64,000 bases of DNA from Streptomyces sp. NBC_01454 (lineage in GTDB: Bacteria > Actinomycetota > Actinomycetes > Streptomycetales > Streptomycetaceae), in the NCBI RefSeq assembly GCF_036227565.1, contig NZ_CP109460.1, positions 8,246,001-8,310,000 of the forward strand, given 5' to 3'. The translations under genes were made by a program, and so were the position numbers. The notes beneath the pieces were generated by a model. That model had not been told where the DNA came from. It worked only from the letters and a program-made list of their open reading frames with translations, and ran no database searches. Each line of letters opens with the position of its first letter. The first letter of the stretch is position 1. This document shows positions 19,701-27,614 of the stretch, piece by piece.

Positions 19701-22700
19701 GCCGACCTCGATCAGGATGTCGGCTTCAGGAAGCCGCTCTATCGCGTCGCCGAACCGTACGGCGTTGCGCGCGTGGTCGACCCAGTAGGCAGGGGTGTCG
19801 ATGGGGTGGGCGGAGTCGGCGGTGGCACTGATCGGGACGGTCGGCGGCTGGAAGCTCAGTTCCTCCACCACCGAGCGGAACTCGTCGAGGATCGGCTCCA
19901 TGAGCGGTGAGTGGAAGGCGTGGCTCACCCGGAGCTCGGCGACACGCCGGCCGCGTTCACGCCAGATCTCGCCCACGCGTGCCACTTCCTTGCGGGCACC
20001 GGAGACGACGACCGCCCCGGGCCCGTTGACCGCGGCGATGCCGACGAGCGCGGAATTACCCAGCGTGGCCGTCACCTCCTCCTCGCCCGCCGCGATGGCG
20101 AGCATGGCGCCCCCGCCGGGCAGGGACTGCATCAGCCGCCCCCGGGCCACCACCAGCCGCGCCGCGCCCGGCACCGTCAGCACCCCGGCGACGGCGGCGG
20201 CGGCGATCTCGCCCACCGAGTGGCCGACGACGGCCGTGAACGACACGCCCCAGGACTGCCACAGCCGGGCCAGCGCCACCTCGAACGCGAACAGCGCGGG
20301 CTGTGCGAATTCCGTCCGGCCCAGTTGTTCCGGATCTCCGGACCACATCACCTCCCGCAGTCCACGTCCGAGCTCCGCGTCGAGGTGGCCGCACACCTCC
20401 TCCAAGGCCGCGTCGAACACCGGGAAGTGCTCGGCCAGTTGCCGGCCCATCCCCGCGCGCTGCGCACCCTGGCCGGAGAACACGGCCGCCACCTGTCCGG
20501 ACCCGGCGAGCACCGGAGAGACGTCGCCGAGACCGGCCCGTACCCCCTCCCGGTCGCCCGTGACCACGGCACGGTGCTCGAACGTCGTACGGCAGGTAGT
20601 CAGCTCCCGGGCGACGTGCGGCAGCGGCAGCTCCGGGTGCGAGGCGAGGTGCTTCCGCAGCGCCAGCGCCTGCCCGCGTACGGCGTCCGGGGTCTTGCCG
20701 GAGAGCACCAGCGGCACCGCCACGTCCGCCCAGGGGACGGCGGACTCCGTGCCCTCGGAGGTCTCGGGAGTCTCCGGCGCGAACTCCTCCAGGATGATGT
20801 GCGCGTTCGTCCCGCTGATCCCGAAGGCGGAGACACCGGCCCGGCGCGGGCGGCCGTCGGCGCGTTCCCACTCGCGCGCCTCGGCCAGCAGCTCGACCGT
20901 GTCCGACGACCACTCCACTTCCTTGGTCGGATTGTCCGCGTACAGGCTGCGCGGCATCACACCGTGCCGCAGCGCCTGCACCATCTTCACCACCCCGGCC
21001 ACCCCGGCCGCCGCCTGCGCGTGCCCGATGTTCGACTTCAAGGACCCGACGTACAACGGCCGTTCGGCGGGGCGGTCGCTCCCGTACGTCGCGATCAGCG
21101 CCTCTGCCTCGATGGGGTCGCCCAGCCGCGTCCCGGTGCCGTGCGCCTCCACCACGTCGATGTCCGCCGCGCGGAGGCCGGCGCTGTCCAGCGCGGCCCG
21201 GATCACCCGCTGCTGGGCGGGGCCGTTGGGCGCGGTGAGGCCGTTGGAGGCGCCGTCCTGGTTGACGGCGCTCCCCCTGACCACCGCCAGCACGTCATGG
21301 CCCAGTCGCCGCGCGTCGGACAGCCGCTCCACCACCAGGACAGCCACGCCCTCGGCCATGCCGAAGCCGTCGGCATCGGCGGAGAACGGTTTGGAACGGC
21401 CGTCGGGCGCGAGCGCGCGGAGCCTGCTGAACTCGATGAACAGGCCGGGTTCGGCCATCACCGTCGCCCCGCCGACCAGGGCCAGGTCGGTCTCGCCGCG
21501 GCGCAGCGACTGACCCGCCAGATGCAGCGCCACCAATGAGGAGGAGCAGGCCGTGTCGAGGGTGAGGGCGGGACCTTCCAGGCCCAGGACGTAGGACAGC
21601 CGGCCGGAGACCACGCTGGAGGTGGTGCCGGTCATCACATAGCCCTCGAGGTCGGGCCGTGCCTGGTGCAGCGGCCTGCCGTACGGCAGGCTCATGACGC
21701 CGGTGAACACGCCGGTCCGGCTGCCCCGCAGGGTCGTGCTGTCGATTCCGCCGCGTTCCAGCGCTTCCCACGACGTCTCCAGGAGCAGCCGCTGCTGCGG
21801 GTCCATCGCCAGCGCCTCACGCGAGGAGATGCCGAAGAAGGCGGCGTCGAACTCTGCCACGCCGTCGAGCAGGGCGGCTTCGCGTTGGTACGAGGTGCCC
21901 GGCTGCGAGGCGTCGGAATCGTACAGCGCGGTGAGGTCCCAGCCGCGGTCGGCGGGGAAGGCCGCGACCGCGTCGCGCCCTTCGTGCACCAGCTGCCACA
22001 ACTCGTCCGGGGAGCCGACCCCGCCGGGGAACCGGCAGGCCATGCCGACGATGGCGATCGGCTCGTCGGGGTCGGCCGGCGCTGTCGCGGCCGGGGCCGG
22101 TTCGTCGCCGCCGAGCACCGCGCGCACCAGCTCCTCCGCCAGCGCGCGCGGAGTGGGGTGGTCGAACAAGACCGACACGGGCAGCCGCAGCCCTGTCATC
22201 TCGACCAGCCGGTTGCGGACCCGGAGGGCGCCCGCGGAGTCCACCCCCAGCGACCGGAACGCCTCGTCCGCGCCGATGGCCGTCGCCGACGGCTCGATGT
22301 GCGCGGCCACGGCGTCCGCCACGAGGCGGATGGTCTCGTCGATGCGTTGTGCCGGGGCGCACTCCAGCAGCCGCTCGCGCAGTCCGGTGCCGGGGTCGGT
22401 GCCGCCGCTGCCGGCGGCGTCCTCAGTGTCCAGGTCGAGCCGGTACGGAGGCAGCGTGACGCGGCGTGCGTCGGGGAGGACGGTGCTCCAGTCGGGGGCG
22501 ACGCCGTGCAGGTGTGCCTCGGCCAGGGCGCGTAGGTAGCGGTCGTGGCCCGCGTCGTCACGACGCATCGTTTCGAGGACGACGACGTCCCGGCCGATGT
22601 GCGCGGCGGTTTCCTCGATCGACAGGGCGAGCACCGGGTGCGGGCTGAGCTCCACGAACACCCGGTGGCCCTGGCCGAGCAGTGCCTCGATGACCTGCTG

Positions 22701-24152
22701 GAACCGGGCGGGCTCGCGAAGGCTGAGGAACCAGTGCTCGGCGTCCAGGTCGCCGGTGTCGAGCGGATCGGTCGTAGTGGACGTGTACACGGGTATCTCG
22801 GTGGCGCGCGGCCGTACCGCCGCGGCCTCCTGGACCAGGTACTCGTGGGCGGGCTCCATGCGCGGCGAGTGCCCGGCGATCCCGATGGGCAGCAGTGTGG
22901 CCCGCACGTCCCGGGCGCGCAGCCGCTCCATCAAGGCTGCCGCGGACTCGGTGGTACCCGCGACGACCGTCGAGCGAGGGCCGTTGACGACCGCGATGTC
23001 CAGGTCCAGATCCCACTCGGCGACCAGTTCGGTGACCTGTTCGGCGGGGAGCGCCACGGCGACCATCTCTCCGTTGCCCTGGAGCCGCGCCAGTGCCTTG
23101 CTGACGGCGGCGACCAGCCTCGCGCCGTCCGCCAGGGTGAGCGCTCCGGCGGCGGTCACCGCCGCGATCTCGCCGAAACTGTGGCCCACGACCGCGGCGG
23201 GCGTGACGCCGTTCGACCGCCACAGCTCCGCGAGCGACACCATGACGGCGAACAGGGCCGGCTGGATCACCTCGACCCGCTCCAGCGGGAGGGCCCCGGA
23301 GAGCACGTCGTCGAGCTCGAAGTCCACGAACGGACGCAACTCCCGCGCGCACTCGGCCAGTTTGTCCCTAAAGACCGGGGCCGTAGCGGCGAGTTCGCGA
23401 GCCATCCCCACCCACTGGGCGCCCTGGCCCGGGAAGACGAACACCGCGGACTGGGGTCCACCGCTCCCGGCCCGTACCGCCGCGTCGCTCGCGCGGCCCT
23501 CGGCCACCGCGCGAAGGGCCGCGATGACACCATCCCGGTCGGCCGCGGTGACCATCGCCCGGTGCGGCCAGAGCGTGCGGGCCGTGGCCTGGGTGAAGGC
23601 GGCGTCGGCCAGGGAGATGTCCGCACGCTCCTGGAGGTGACCCGCCAGACGGCCGGCATGGGCGCGCAGACCGGCGTCGGTACGCCCGGACAGCAGGAGC
23701 GGGACGGTGCCGGCACTCGTGGCATCCGGGGTGCTCGTGCGGTCCCGGGGCCTGAGCGCGCGCAGCTGCGCCACGCGCTCCTCGGCATCGTCGGAGAGCG
23801 GGCCGTAGTGCTCGGCACCGGCCGTCTCCAGAGCCAGCGCCACCGCTACGTTGCTGGTCTCGTCGCGGACGACGACCAGTGCGGGGCGATCTGCGCGCAG
23901 ACACGTCTCGGCCGCCGCGAAGAGCTGGCCGGAGTCCTGCGGAGAACGCACGCTCACACCAGGGATTTCGTCCCGGTCCGACAGGTCCTCCTCGTCCGTC
24001 CGTGCGAGCAGAACCACCACGCGGCTGCGGGTGGACGGGACCACTTGGGCGTCCTCGATCGCGGCCCAGAGCGCCGACGACGCCGGAGCGACACCGAATT
24101 CCTCCTGGCGGGCCACACCCACGACGACGACGCGCTGAATTCCTGCTGTCAT
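16713..24152 (-). CDS. type I polyketide synthase, loading module (AT-ACP) and module 1 (KS-AT-DH-KR-ACP)
   Basis: About 2479 residues from ATG 24152 (MTAGIQRVVVVG). The Shine-Dalgarno is weak and the frame is open further upstream, so the start is uncertain. Loading module: an unusual N-terminal stretch of about 180 residues, then AT with GHSFGE about residue 322 and IAGHS where extender-specific ATs have YASH or HAFH, then ACP GVDSAGALRVR about 637. This is an AT-ACP loader for a non-malonate carboxylic acid, fitting cyclohexanecarbonyl-CoA. Module 1: KS DTACSSS about 868; AT GHSVGE about 1311 and HAFH about 1410 (malonyl); DH HVVMGTMLLP about 1600 and LLDAALH; KR about 2040-2190, without LDD and with GVWG (A-type); ACP FDSLMS about 2359; docking tail. 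Predicted product: the cis-3-cyclohexylpropenoyl diketide (C14=C15). A repetitive DGDGDGDG linker lies before the KR. Confidence 0.93.
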   Translation of the reverse strand: MTAGIQRVVVVGVARQEEFGVAPASSALWAAIEDAQVVPSTRSRVVVLLARTDEEDLSDRDEIPGVSVRSPQDSGQLFAAAETCLRADRPALVVVRDETSNVAVALALETAGAEHYGPLSDDAEERVAQLRALRPRDRTSTPDATSAGTVPLLLSGRTDAGLRAHAGRLAGHLQERADISLADAAFTQATARTLWPHRAMVTAADRDGVIAALRAVAEGRASDAAVRAGSGGPQSAVFVFPGQGAQWVGMARELAATAPVFRDKLAECARELRPFVDFELDDVLSGALPLERVEVIQPALFAVMVSLAELWRSNGVTPAAVVGHSFGEIAAVTAAGALTLADGARLVAAVSKALARLQGNGEMVAVALPAEQVTELVAEWDLDLDIAVVNGPRSTVVAGTTESAAALMERLRARDVRATLLPIGIAGHSPRMEPAHEYLVQEAAAVRPRATEIPVYTSTTTDPLDTGDLDAEHWFLSLREPARFQQVIEALLGQGHRVFVELSPHPVLALSIEETAAHIGRDVVVLETMRRDDAGHDRYLRALAEAHLHGVAPDWSTVLPDARRVTLPPYRLDLDTEDAAGSGGTDPGTGLRERLLECAPAQRIDETIRLVADAVAAHIEPSATAIGADEAFRSLGVDSAGALRVRNRLVEMTGLRLPVSVLFDHPTPRALAEELVRAVLGGDEPAPAATAPADPDEPIAIVGMACRFPGGVGSPDELWQLVHEGRDAVAAFPADRGWDLTALYDSDASQPGTSYQREAALLDGVAEFDAAFFGISSREALAMDPQQRLLLETSWEALERGGIDSTTLRGSRTGVFTGVMSLPYGRPLHQARPDLEGYVMTGTTSSVVSGRLSYVLGLEGPALTLDTACSSSLVALHLAGQSLRRGETDLALVGGATVMAEPGLFIEFSRLRALAPDGRSKPFSADADGFGMAEGVAVLVVERLSDARRLGHDVLAVVRGSAVNQDGASNGLTAPNGPAQQRVIRAALDSAGLRAADIDVVEAHGTGTRLGDPIEAEALIATYGSDRPAERPLYVGSLKSNIGHAQAAAGVAGVVKMVQALRHGVMPRSLYADNPTKEVEWSSDTVELLAEAREWERADGRPRRAGVSAFGISGTNAHIILEEFAPETPETSEGTESAVPWADVAVPLVLSGKTPDAVRGQALALRKHLASHPELPLPHVARELTTCRTTFEHRAVVTGDREGVRAGLGDVSPVLAGSGQVAAVFSGQGAQRAGMGRQLAEHFPVFDAALEEVCGHLDAELGRGLREVMWSGDPEQLGRTEFAQPALFAFEVALARLWQSWGVSFTAVVGHSVGEIAAAAVAGVLTVPGAARLVVARGRLMQSLPGGGAMLAIAAGEEEVTATLGNSALVGIAAVNGPGAVVVSGARKEVARVGEIWRERGRRVAELRVSHAFHSPLMEPILDEFRSVVEELSFQPPTVPISATADSAHPIDTPAYWVDHARNAVRFGDAIERLPEADILIEVGPDAALAPLIETGHTVLPSTRRGRSETHSVLTALGQAHAHGTDVDWAALLPPAPRTDLPTYAFQRQRYWDSASDTLARVSAGADPQPHPMLTSRTDLPGAGGLLLSGRLAPGSDPWLSHHVVMGTMLLPGTGFVELALEAARAAGAGSVDELVLRAPMVFAEGKPRDLQVWVGPGQDGERELQIRTRETGGDWTLHATGLLAARTADTAGFSDGDWTGGVWPPAGARQLVGRSFYEELAARGYEYGPAFRGTKALWERAGDLFAEVMLPERQPRGFGIHPALLDAALHALPITGSLYEAGEVRLPFSFNSVSLFSSDARRLRVRIRADADSAAVWIADDAGSPVLAMEGLILRSIERAQLETAGATGRTGWFSVMWRQLGRVATTDRVPGNWLLLGEVPSALGSLFEDPLTAASWDRSTAPDGVLVGAGRAEDLRAALHEVAGRQTGPVWCVTSGAVAVGTADPAADVRAAGVWGLGRVAALELPDRWGGLVDLPERIDDATRRALAGILTGDGDGDGDGADDAAEDQLALRDGRLWARRLVTAPAPQTGTWTPKGTVLITGGTGGLGGHVARRIAEQGSADRILLLSRQGSAAPGATELLEEISAFGARADAVAVDVTDRAAMGGLIATLAAEGTPVRTVVHAAGVVRDVRIVKTGAEELAAQMAAKVEGALLLDELLPDLDDFVLFSSISGVWGAAGQAGYAAGNACLDALARRRREQGKPAVSVAWGPWAGGGMLTEHDERELRKRGLTPLLVPAALQAMEQSIMADSTWDPVVADLTWSRFLPAFTASRPSPLLSSFEEKAAPESLAPSDGRRTEGATQNLTQRLAALPDAERLPALTEVVRTHVAALIGESGPERVSPDRALKEIGFDSLMSVELRNRFAGLIGVKLPATLVFDHPTPNALALHLLGHLDLGDAGAAPAEKPLLEVVEHIESRVLSPLTDTSTRKALAGRLTELLDRLAALDARPVAETDGLASASATELMQFIDTELGDI

Positions 24153-24326
24153 ACCGCACAACTCAAGCAAGAGGGTCCTGGCCGCGACACCCCTATCACC
24201 CCCGAATGCGGTGCCCAGGGCTACAGTTCGGCGACTCCTGGGTCGGTAATGCGCTGCAAGGAAATCGGTCGTGACCGCGGAGCGAATTCCCACAGAGACG
24301 GGAAAGCGCAGTCGGCAGTACGTGGC

Positions 24327-24368
24327 TTGAGGGGGGCATAGGGGTTGCCCGCCGGCGAGGCCGACCGG
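24327..24368 (+). repeat. 42-bp direct repeat, copy 1, with tandem AGGGG element
   Basis: Copy 1 aligns with 24768-24809 without gaps, 36 of 42 bases matching by eye. It contains GAGGGG (24329) and TAGGGG (24339) with a 10-bp period, followed by TTGCCC and a shared GAGGCCGACCGG. It lies about 175 bp upstream of the chosen start of the loading-module PKS gene. Confidence 0.8.
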
Positions 24369-24767
24369 AGGCTCCCGGTATGACGGGTCTTCGAATGTAG
24401 TGGGGGGGGTGCGCCTGCCACCGCCTGCCGCCGGCTCCGCCGGGTGGTAGCACGGCGTGAGCGCAGGCGTGGGTTCGCTCGGTTCCGGAAGTCGAAGGCG
24501 TTGCGCGCTTCGAGCCCGGCGGGGACCTGGCCCGGAACGCCGGAGCCCAGCCTCGGTGAACGAGCCGTGCGGGCATACCGGTTCGGTGCAGTGCCGGCGT
24601 GCTGTGTGCTACCGGATACTCACCGGGCGCCCACCACAGTGCACGACCGTCACCACCGCACCCCGTCAAGTGCGAAGTCCCGTATTACCTCGTGGCAGTA
24701 CGCCAGCACCGCTCGGCGATCCGGCCGCTGGATGATTAGCCCCCCATGCCGACGGTCGGCCAACCGG

Positions 24768-24809
24768 TTGAGGGGTTCATAGGGGTTGCCCGGCAATGAG
24801 GCCGACCGG
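24768..24809 (+). repeat. 42-bp direct repeat, copy 2, with tandem AGGGG element
   Basis: Copy 2 lies exactly 441 bp to the right of copy 1. GAGGGG at 24770 and TAGGGG at 24780 keep the 10-bp period. It is about 370 bp upstream of the aminotransferase start. The flanks outside the 42 bp do not look alike, so this is a short element duplication rather than a long repeat. Confidence 0.8.
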
Positions 24810-25179
24810 CAGGCTGTTGACAAGATCTGACGGTATCGCTGCTCAGACGGCGGGGGGTGAAAGCGACCGGCCCGTCAGGACCGGACGTCGTCGGCCGCGT
24901 GCCCATTCCACCGTGCGGAAGCGAGCGGAATCCTGAACCGTCCGCGTCTCCGGTATGCCAACGTCCGGTTTCCGTGGGACAGATCGCTGCCGTCTAGCAG
25001 GGAGTTCCCGCCATCCGGCAATCTCGGCCGGGTCGGGGCCGTAAGCGTGGAGCACTGTGGCGGTAACTCGACTGGAATAGTAAGGACTTGCGACCTGCGC
25101 AAGCGTCCATCCCCCTTGCCCAAGAGTTCCATTTTGTATCTTCCACGTTATGTCGATCTTAGGGAAGGTGTGTTCTGAT

Positions 25180-26277
25180 ATGCGAGGACCACGGCCGCGT
25201 CCAGAACTGCACTCCATTGCCGTTCACGCGGCGAGCCGATCGGGCGGTGTGCCCACTCCGGAGGTCATGCACCCGCTGGCAGCGAACGAGAACCCGTACG
25301 ATCCGCTGCCCGGTGTCCTGGATGCGGCGATCGCCGCCGCCGGGCGGTTCAACCGTTACCCTGATCTCGGCTGCGAACGGCTGATTGACGCGCTGGCGAG
25401 CAGGTTTGACCTGCCGCCCACTCGATTCGCAGCCGGCGCGGGGTCGGTGAGCGTTATCCAGTCGCTCATCCAAGCGATGGCCGCCCCAGGGGACGAGGTG
25501 ATGTACGGCTGGCGGTCGTTCGAAGCCTACCCCGTCATCACCAAGGCCATCTGCGGCGCGACCGGGGTCGGGGTTCCGTTGACCAACGAGGGGTATCACG
25601 ACCTCAACGCCATGGCAGAGCGTGTCACTGAACGGACACGGCTGATTTTCATCTGCACCCCCAACAACCCCACCGGCACGGCAGTGAGCCGGGATGAATT
25701 GGCGGAGTTCCTCGACCGCGTCCCCGAGGACGTGCTCGTTGTATTGGATGAGGCCTACGCCGAGTTCGTGAGTGACAAGGACGCGGCGGACGGTACCACC
25801 GTATGCCGCGAGTACCCCAATGTCGCCGTGCTGCGGACCTTCTCCAAGGCATTCGGCCTGGCCGGATTGAGAATCGGGTTCGCCATCGCCCCGGAACCCG
25901 TCGCGGCGGCGCTGCGCATGATGGCGCCCTACGGGGTCAGCCAGATCGGGCAGGAGGCGGCCATCGCTTCCTTGGCCGCAATAGATGACGTCATGAAGCG
26001 GGTTGACGTGGTCGTTGCCGAGCGGCACCGGATGGAGGACGCCCTGATCGAGCAGGGCTGGCCGATCTCACGCTCCCAGGCAAACTTCATCTGGCTCCCG
26101 CTCCGCGAGCGCAGTGCCGACTTCGCCGGCGTCTGTGCACGTGCCGGCATCGCGGTGCGGGTACTTGCCGAGGAAGGAGTACGGGTCACCGTTGGCGCTC
26201 GGGAATCCAATGATCTCTTTCTGGCAACGGCAGCGAGAATCCGGCTGGAGCATGATCAGCAGCCGTTCCCTGTGTGA
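25180..26277 (+). CDS. HisC-like PLP-dependent aminotransferase
   Basis: About 365 residues of the fold type I aminotransferase family, histidinol-phosphate/aromatic aminotransferase branch. Visible motifs are NENPYDP near the N-terminus, ICTPNNPTGT (about 150), LDEAYAEFV, and RTFSKAFGLAGLRIGF with the PLP Lys at about residue 222. I chose ATG 25180 because AGGGAAGG stands about 11 bases before it and the N-terminus MRGPRPRPELHSI fits the family. The upstream ATG at 25150 would add ten residues including a TTA codon and has no Shine-Dalgarno. It is the only plus-strand gene inside the cluster and faces away from the PKS. Two readings are possible: a primary-metabolism type enzyme, or the aminotransferase that installs the amino group on the C8 ethyl side chain expected for a phoslactomycin. 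The sequence alone does not decide. Confidence 0.85.
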   Translation: MRGPRPRPELHSIAVHAASRSGGVPTPEVMHPLAANENPYDPLPGVLDAAIAAAGRFNRYPDLGCERLIDALASRFDLPPTRFAAGAGSVSVIQSLIQAMAAPGDEVMYGWRSFEAYPVITKAICGATGVGVPLTNEGYHDLNAMAERVTERTRLIFICTPNNPTGTAVSRDELAEFLDRVPEDVLVVLDEAYAEFVSDKDAADGTTVCREYPNVAVLRTFSKAFGLAGLRIGFAIAPEPVAAALRMMAPYGVSQIGQEAAIASLAAIDDVMKRVDVVVAERHRMEDALIEQGWPISRSQANFIWLPLRERSADFAGVCARAGIAVRVLAEEGVRVTVGARESNDLFLATAARIRLEHDQQPFPV

Positions 26278-26278
26278 G

Positions 26279-26640
26279 TCAGGTGTGTGCGTCAGGAGGA
26301 ATCGTGGACAAGAAACCGGTCGACCGCTTCCCGGTCGTACAGGCCCTCCAGGCGTTGTAGCACCAGCACCACGCCACGATCAGTGGCGGCACCCCGAGCG
26401 GCGGCCGATATCGGTGAACAGGCCGGTGAACAGGCCGGCGAACATCTCGTCCAGGAACAGGGCGAAGCATTCCCGGTGCAGGATCGCGTAGATCGAGTCC
26501 GCCGCGACACGGTCCTGGCAGTAGTCCACGGTCGAGCGCAGCAGATCGGTCGCAATGTCCGTTGTCCCGGAACACGCGCTCGGCCAGGGAAAGCAACTCC
26601 CCGGGGCGGCAAGATGACACCATCTCGCAAGCCCCGGGGA
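26279..26640 (-). pseudogene. remnant of an IS transposase N-terminal domain (InsH/DUF772 type)
   Basis: No intact gene is present. Read on the minus strand, conserved pieces appear in three different frames in the right order: SLAERVF, then HRECFALFLDEMFAGLFT and DIGRRSG, then VPPLIVA, then VVLVLQRLEGLYDREAVDRF. This order (short N-terminus, GRRSVPPLIVA, VLQRLEGLSDREAVDRF) is the familiar start of IS5/IS1182-type transposases. The catalytic part is missing and at least two frameshifts separate the pieces. It marks an old insertion next to the aminotransferase and at the start of the decayed 26.3-29.3 kb stretch. Confidence 0.65.
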
Positions 26641-26654
26641 GACTGAAAGGGAAA

Positions 26655-27302
26655 TCACACGCGAAATGCGTGCTCGATGGGCGTCGATCCGGTCGTGGCG
26701 TGCCACACACCCTTGATTTCCTGCGTCAACACGGTACGGACCACATCGGCGCAGTCGCCACGGGAGAGCTCGTCGCCGACCGCCGGCACGCCGTCGGGGC
26801 GGGCCCGCACGGTCCCCAGCGGGGGATCGTCGGTCAGCATGCCCGGGCGCAGCACGCACCAGTCCAAGTCCTGCTCGCGCACCACCTGTTCGGCGGCCCG
26901 CTTCTCGGCCAGGTAGGCGTCCAGCTGGTCGCCGAGGGCGGCGCGGTCCCTGGCGCCGGGCAGGTGCGCGCTCACCATGACGAACCGGCGGACGCCGCAG
27001 TTCTGGGCCGCGGCGCACAACTGAGCCGCCGGCGAGGACACCGCCGCACCGAGCGAGCCCGGACCGGTGCCGGTGCCCGCCGCCAGCACGACGGCGTCCG
27101 CGCCGCGGAAGGCCCGTTTCAGTTGCACGTCGAGGTCGGATCCGTCGGTGTCGAGCAGGAACGGTTCGATGTGGGCGGCCCGCATGCGCTCGACGTCGCT
27201 GTCCCGCAGGACCAGTCCGACCGGCGTGTCCCCGCCGGCCAGCAGGTAGGACGCGAGCCGTCCGCCGAGACCGGTGGTCACCCCGAGAACGACAACCCGC
27301 AT
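26655..27302 (-). CDS. NmrA-like NAD(P)-binding oxidoreductase/epimerase-family protein
   Basis: 215 residues, an atypical short-chain dehydrogenase with an N-terminal dinucleotide motif (GVTTGLGG, residues 7-14), VVLAAGTG after the middle strand, and a C-terminal part that ends in WHATTGSTP. The catalytic YxxxK is not obvious; ALGDQLDAYLAEKRAAE is the corresponding helix. The ATG at 27302 lies 5 bp beyond the stop of the small MFS-like frame, so translation is probably coupled. In phoslactomycin biosynthesis, as I recall it, the cis C2=C3 bond is formed after the PKS by PlmT2, an NAD-dependent epimerase/dehydratase homologue. This gene is the only intact protein of that broad fold in the tailoring region and is therefore a candidate for that role. 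That is inference only. Confidence 0.65.
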   Translation of the reverse strand: MRVVVLGVTTGLGGRLASYLLAGGDTPVGLVLRDSDVERMRAAHIEPFLLDTDGSDLDVQLKRAFRGADAVVLAAGTGTGPGSLGAAVSSPAAQLCAAAQNCGVRRFVMVSAHLPGARDRAALGDQLDAYLAEKRAAEQVVREQDLDWCVLRPGMLTDDPPLGTVRARPDGVPAVGDELSRGDCADVVRTVLTQEIKGVWHATTGSTPIEHAFRV

Positions 27303-27307
27303 CGCGA

Positions 27308-27577
27308 TCACCCCTGCGCCCCGGTGTCCACCTCGGACACCGGGGACACCTGGTACGCCTCGGCCGGCTCGGGCCGGCGGAGCGTGCCGGCCACCGCCTG
27401 GGCGATGGCCATGTCCCCGCTGACCGCGCCGACGATCGTGTACGAGCCGGTCCAGTCGGCGACGAGGAAGGACAGGGCCACCAGCAGCGCGCTCAGATGG
27501 ACGCGGGCGATCAGGCACAGCGGGAGCAGGGCGCGCAGCGACGGCACGTCGGCGAACACCCGCAGCGGACGGAACAT
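27308..27577 (-). pseudogene. truncated MFS transporter (N-terminal fragment, 89 codons)
   Basis: The first 68 or so residues (MFRPLRVFADVPSLRALLPL, then LIARVHLSALLVALSFLVA and VGAVSGDMAIAQAVAGTLRR) look like the first two membrane segments of an actinobacterial MFS permease. A complete one would be about 400 residues. The frame then passes into PEPAEAYQVSPVSEVDTGAQG, which resembles an MFS C-terminal tail. The simplest reading is an in-frame internal deletion of most of the gene. It has a good GGAG Shine-Dalgarno before ATG 27577 and lies between the intact MFS gene and the NmrA-like gene, so it may still be translated as a leader peptide. Confidence 0.6.
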
Positions 27578-27614
27578 CGGTGGACTCCAGTCAGGACGGT
27601 CGGGGCCGGCGCGC

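Larger units (their letters stand above)
24153..25179. promoter_or_regulatory. divergent regulatory gap between loading-PKS gene and aminotransferase
   Basis: More than 1 kb separates two outward-facing genes. I find no convincing gene in it: the short open frames lack homologous motifs and good starts. Its main content is two copies of a 42-bp element, 24327-24368 and 24768-24809, each with GAGGGG and TAGGGG 10 bp apart. This is the tandem element seen in front of the other cluster operons. The two copies could serve the leftward PKS transcript and the rightward aminotransferase transcript respectively. I cannot assign -10/-35 boxes with confidence. Confidence 0.5.

Noticed and set aside
24444..24782. 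Plus-strand frame of 112 codons in the divergent gap
   Set aside because: Arg/Ser/Pro-rich, no motif, no Shine-Dalgarno, and it would cover most of a promoter region.
25150..25179. Upstream ATG of the aminotransferase with an in-frame TTA codon, which would imply bldA control
   Set aside because: No Shine-Dalgarno precedes ATG 25150, while AGGGAAGG correctly precedes ATG 25180, so the TTA is most likely untranslated.
26290..26360. AGGAGG followed by a GTG and an 18-codon frame (VDKKPVDRF...) just after the aminotransferase
   Set aside because: It is the complement of the transposase remnant's C-terminal piece and is too short to support as a gene.
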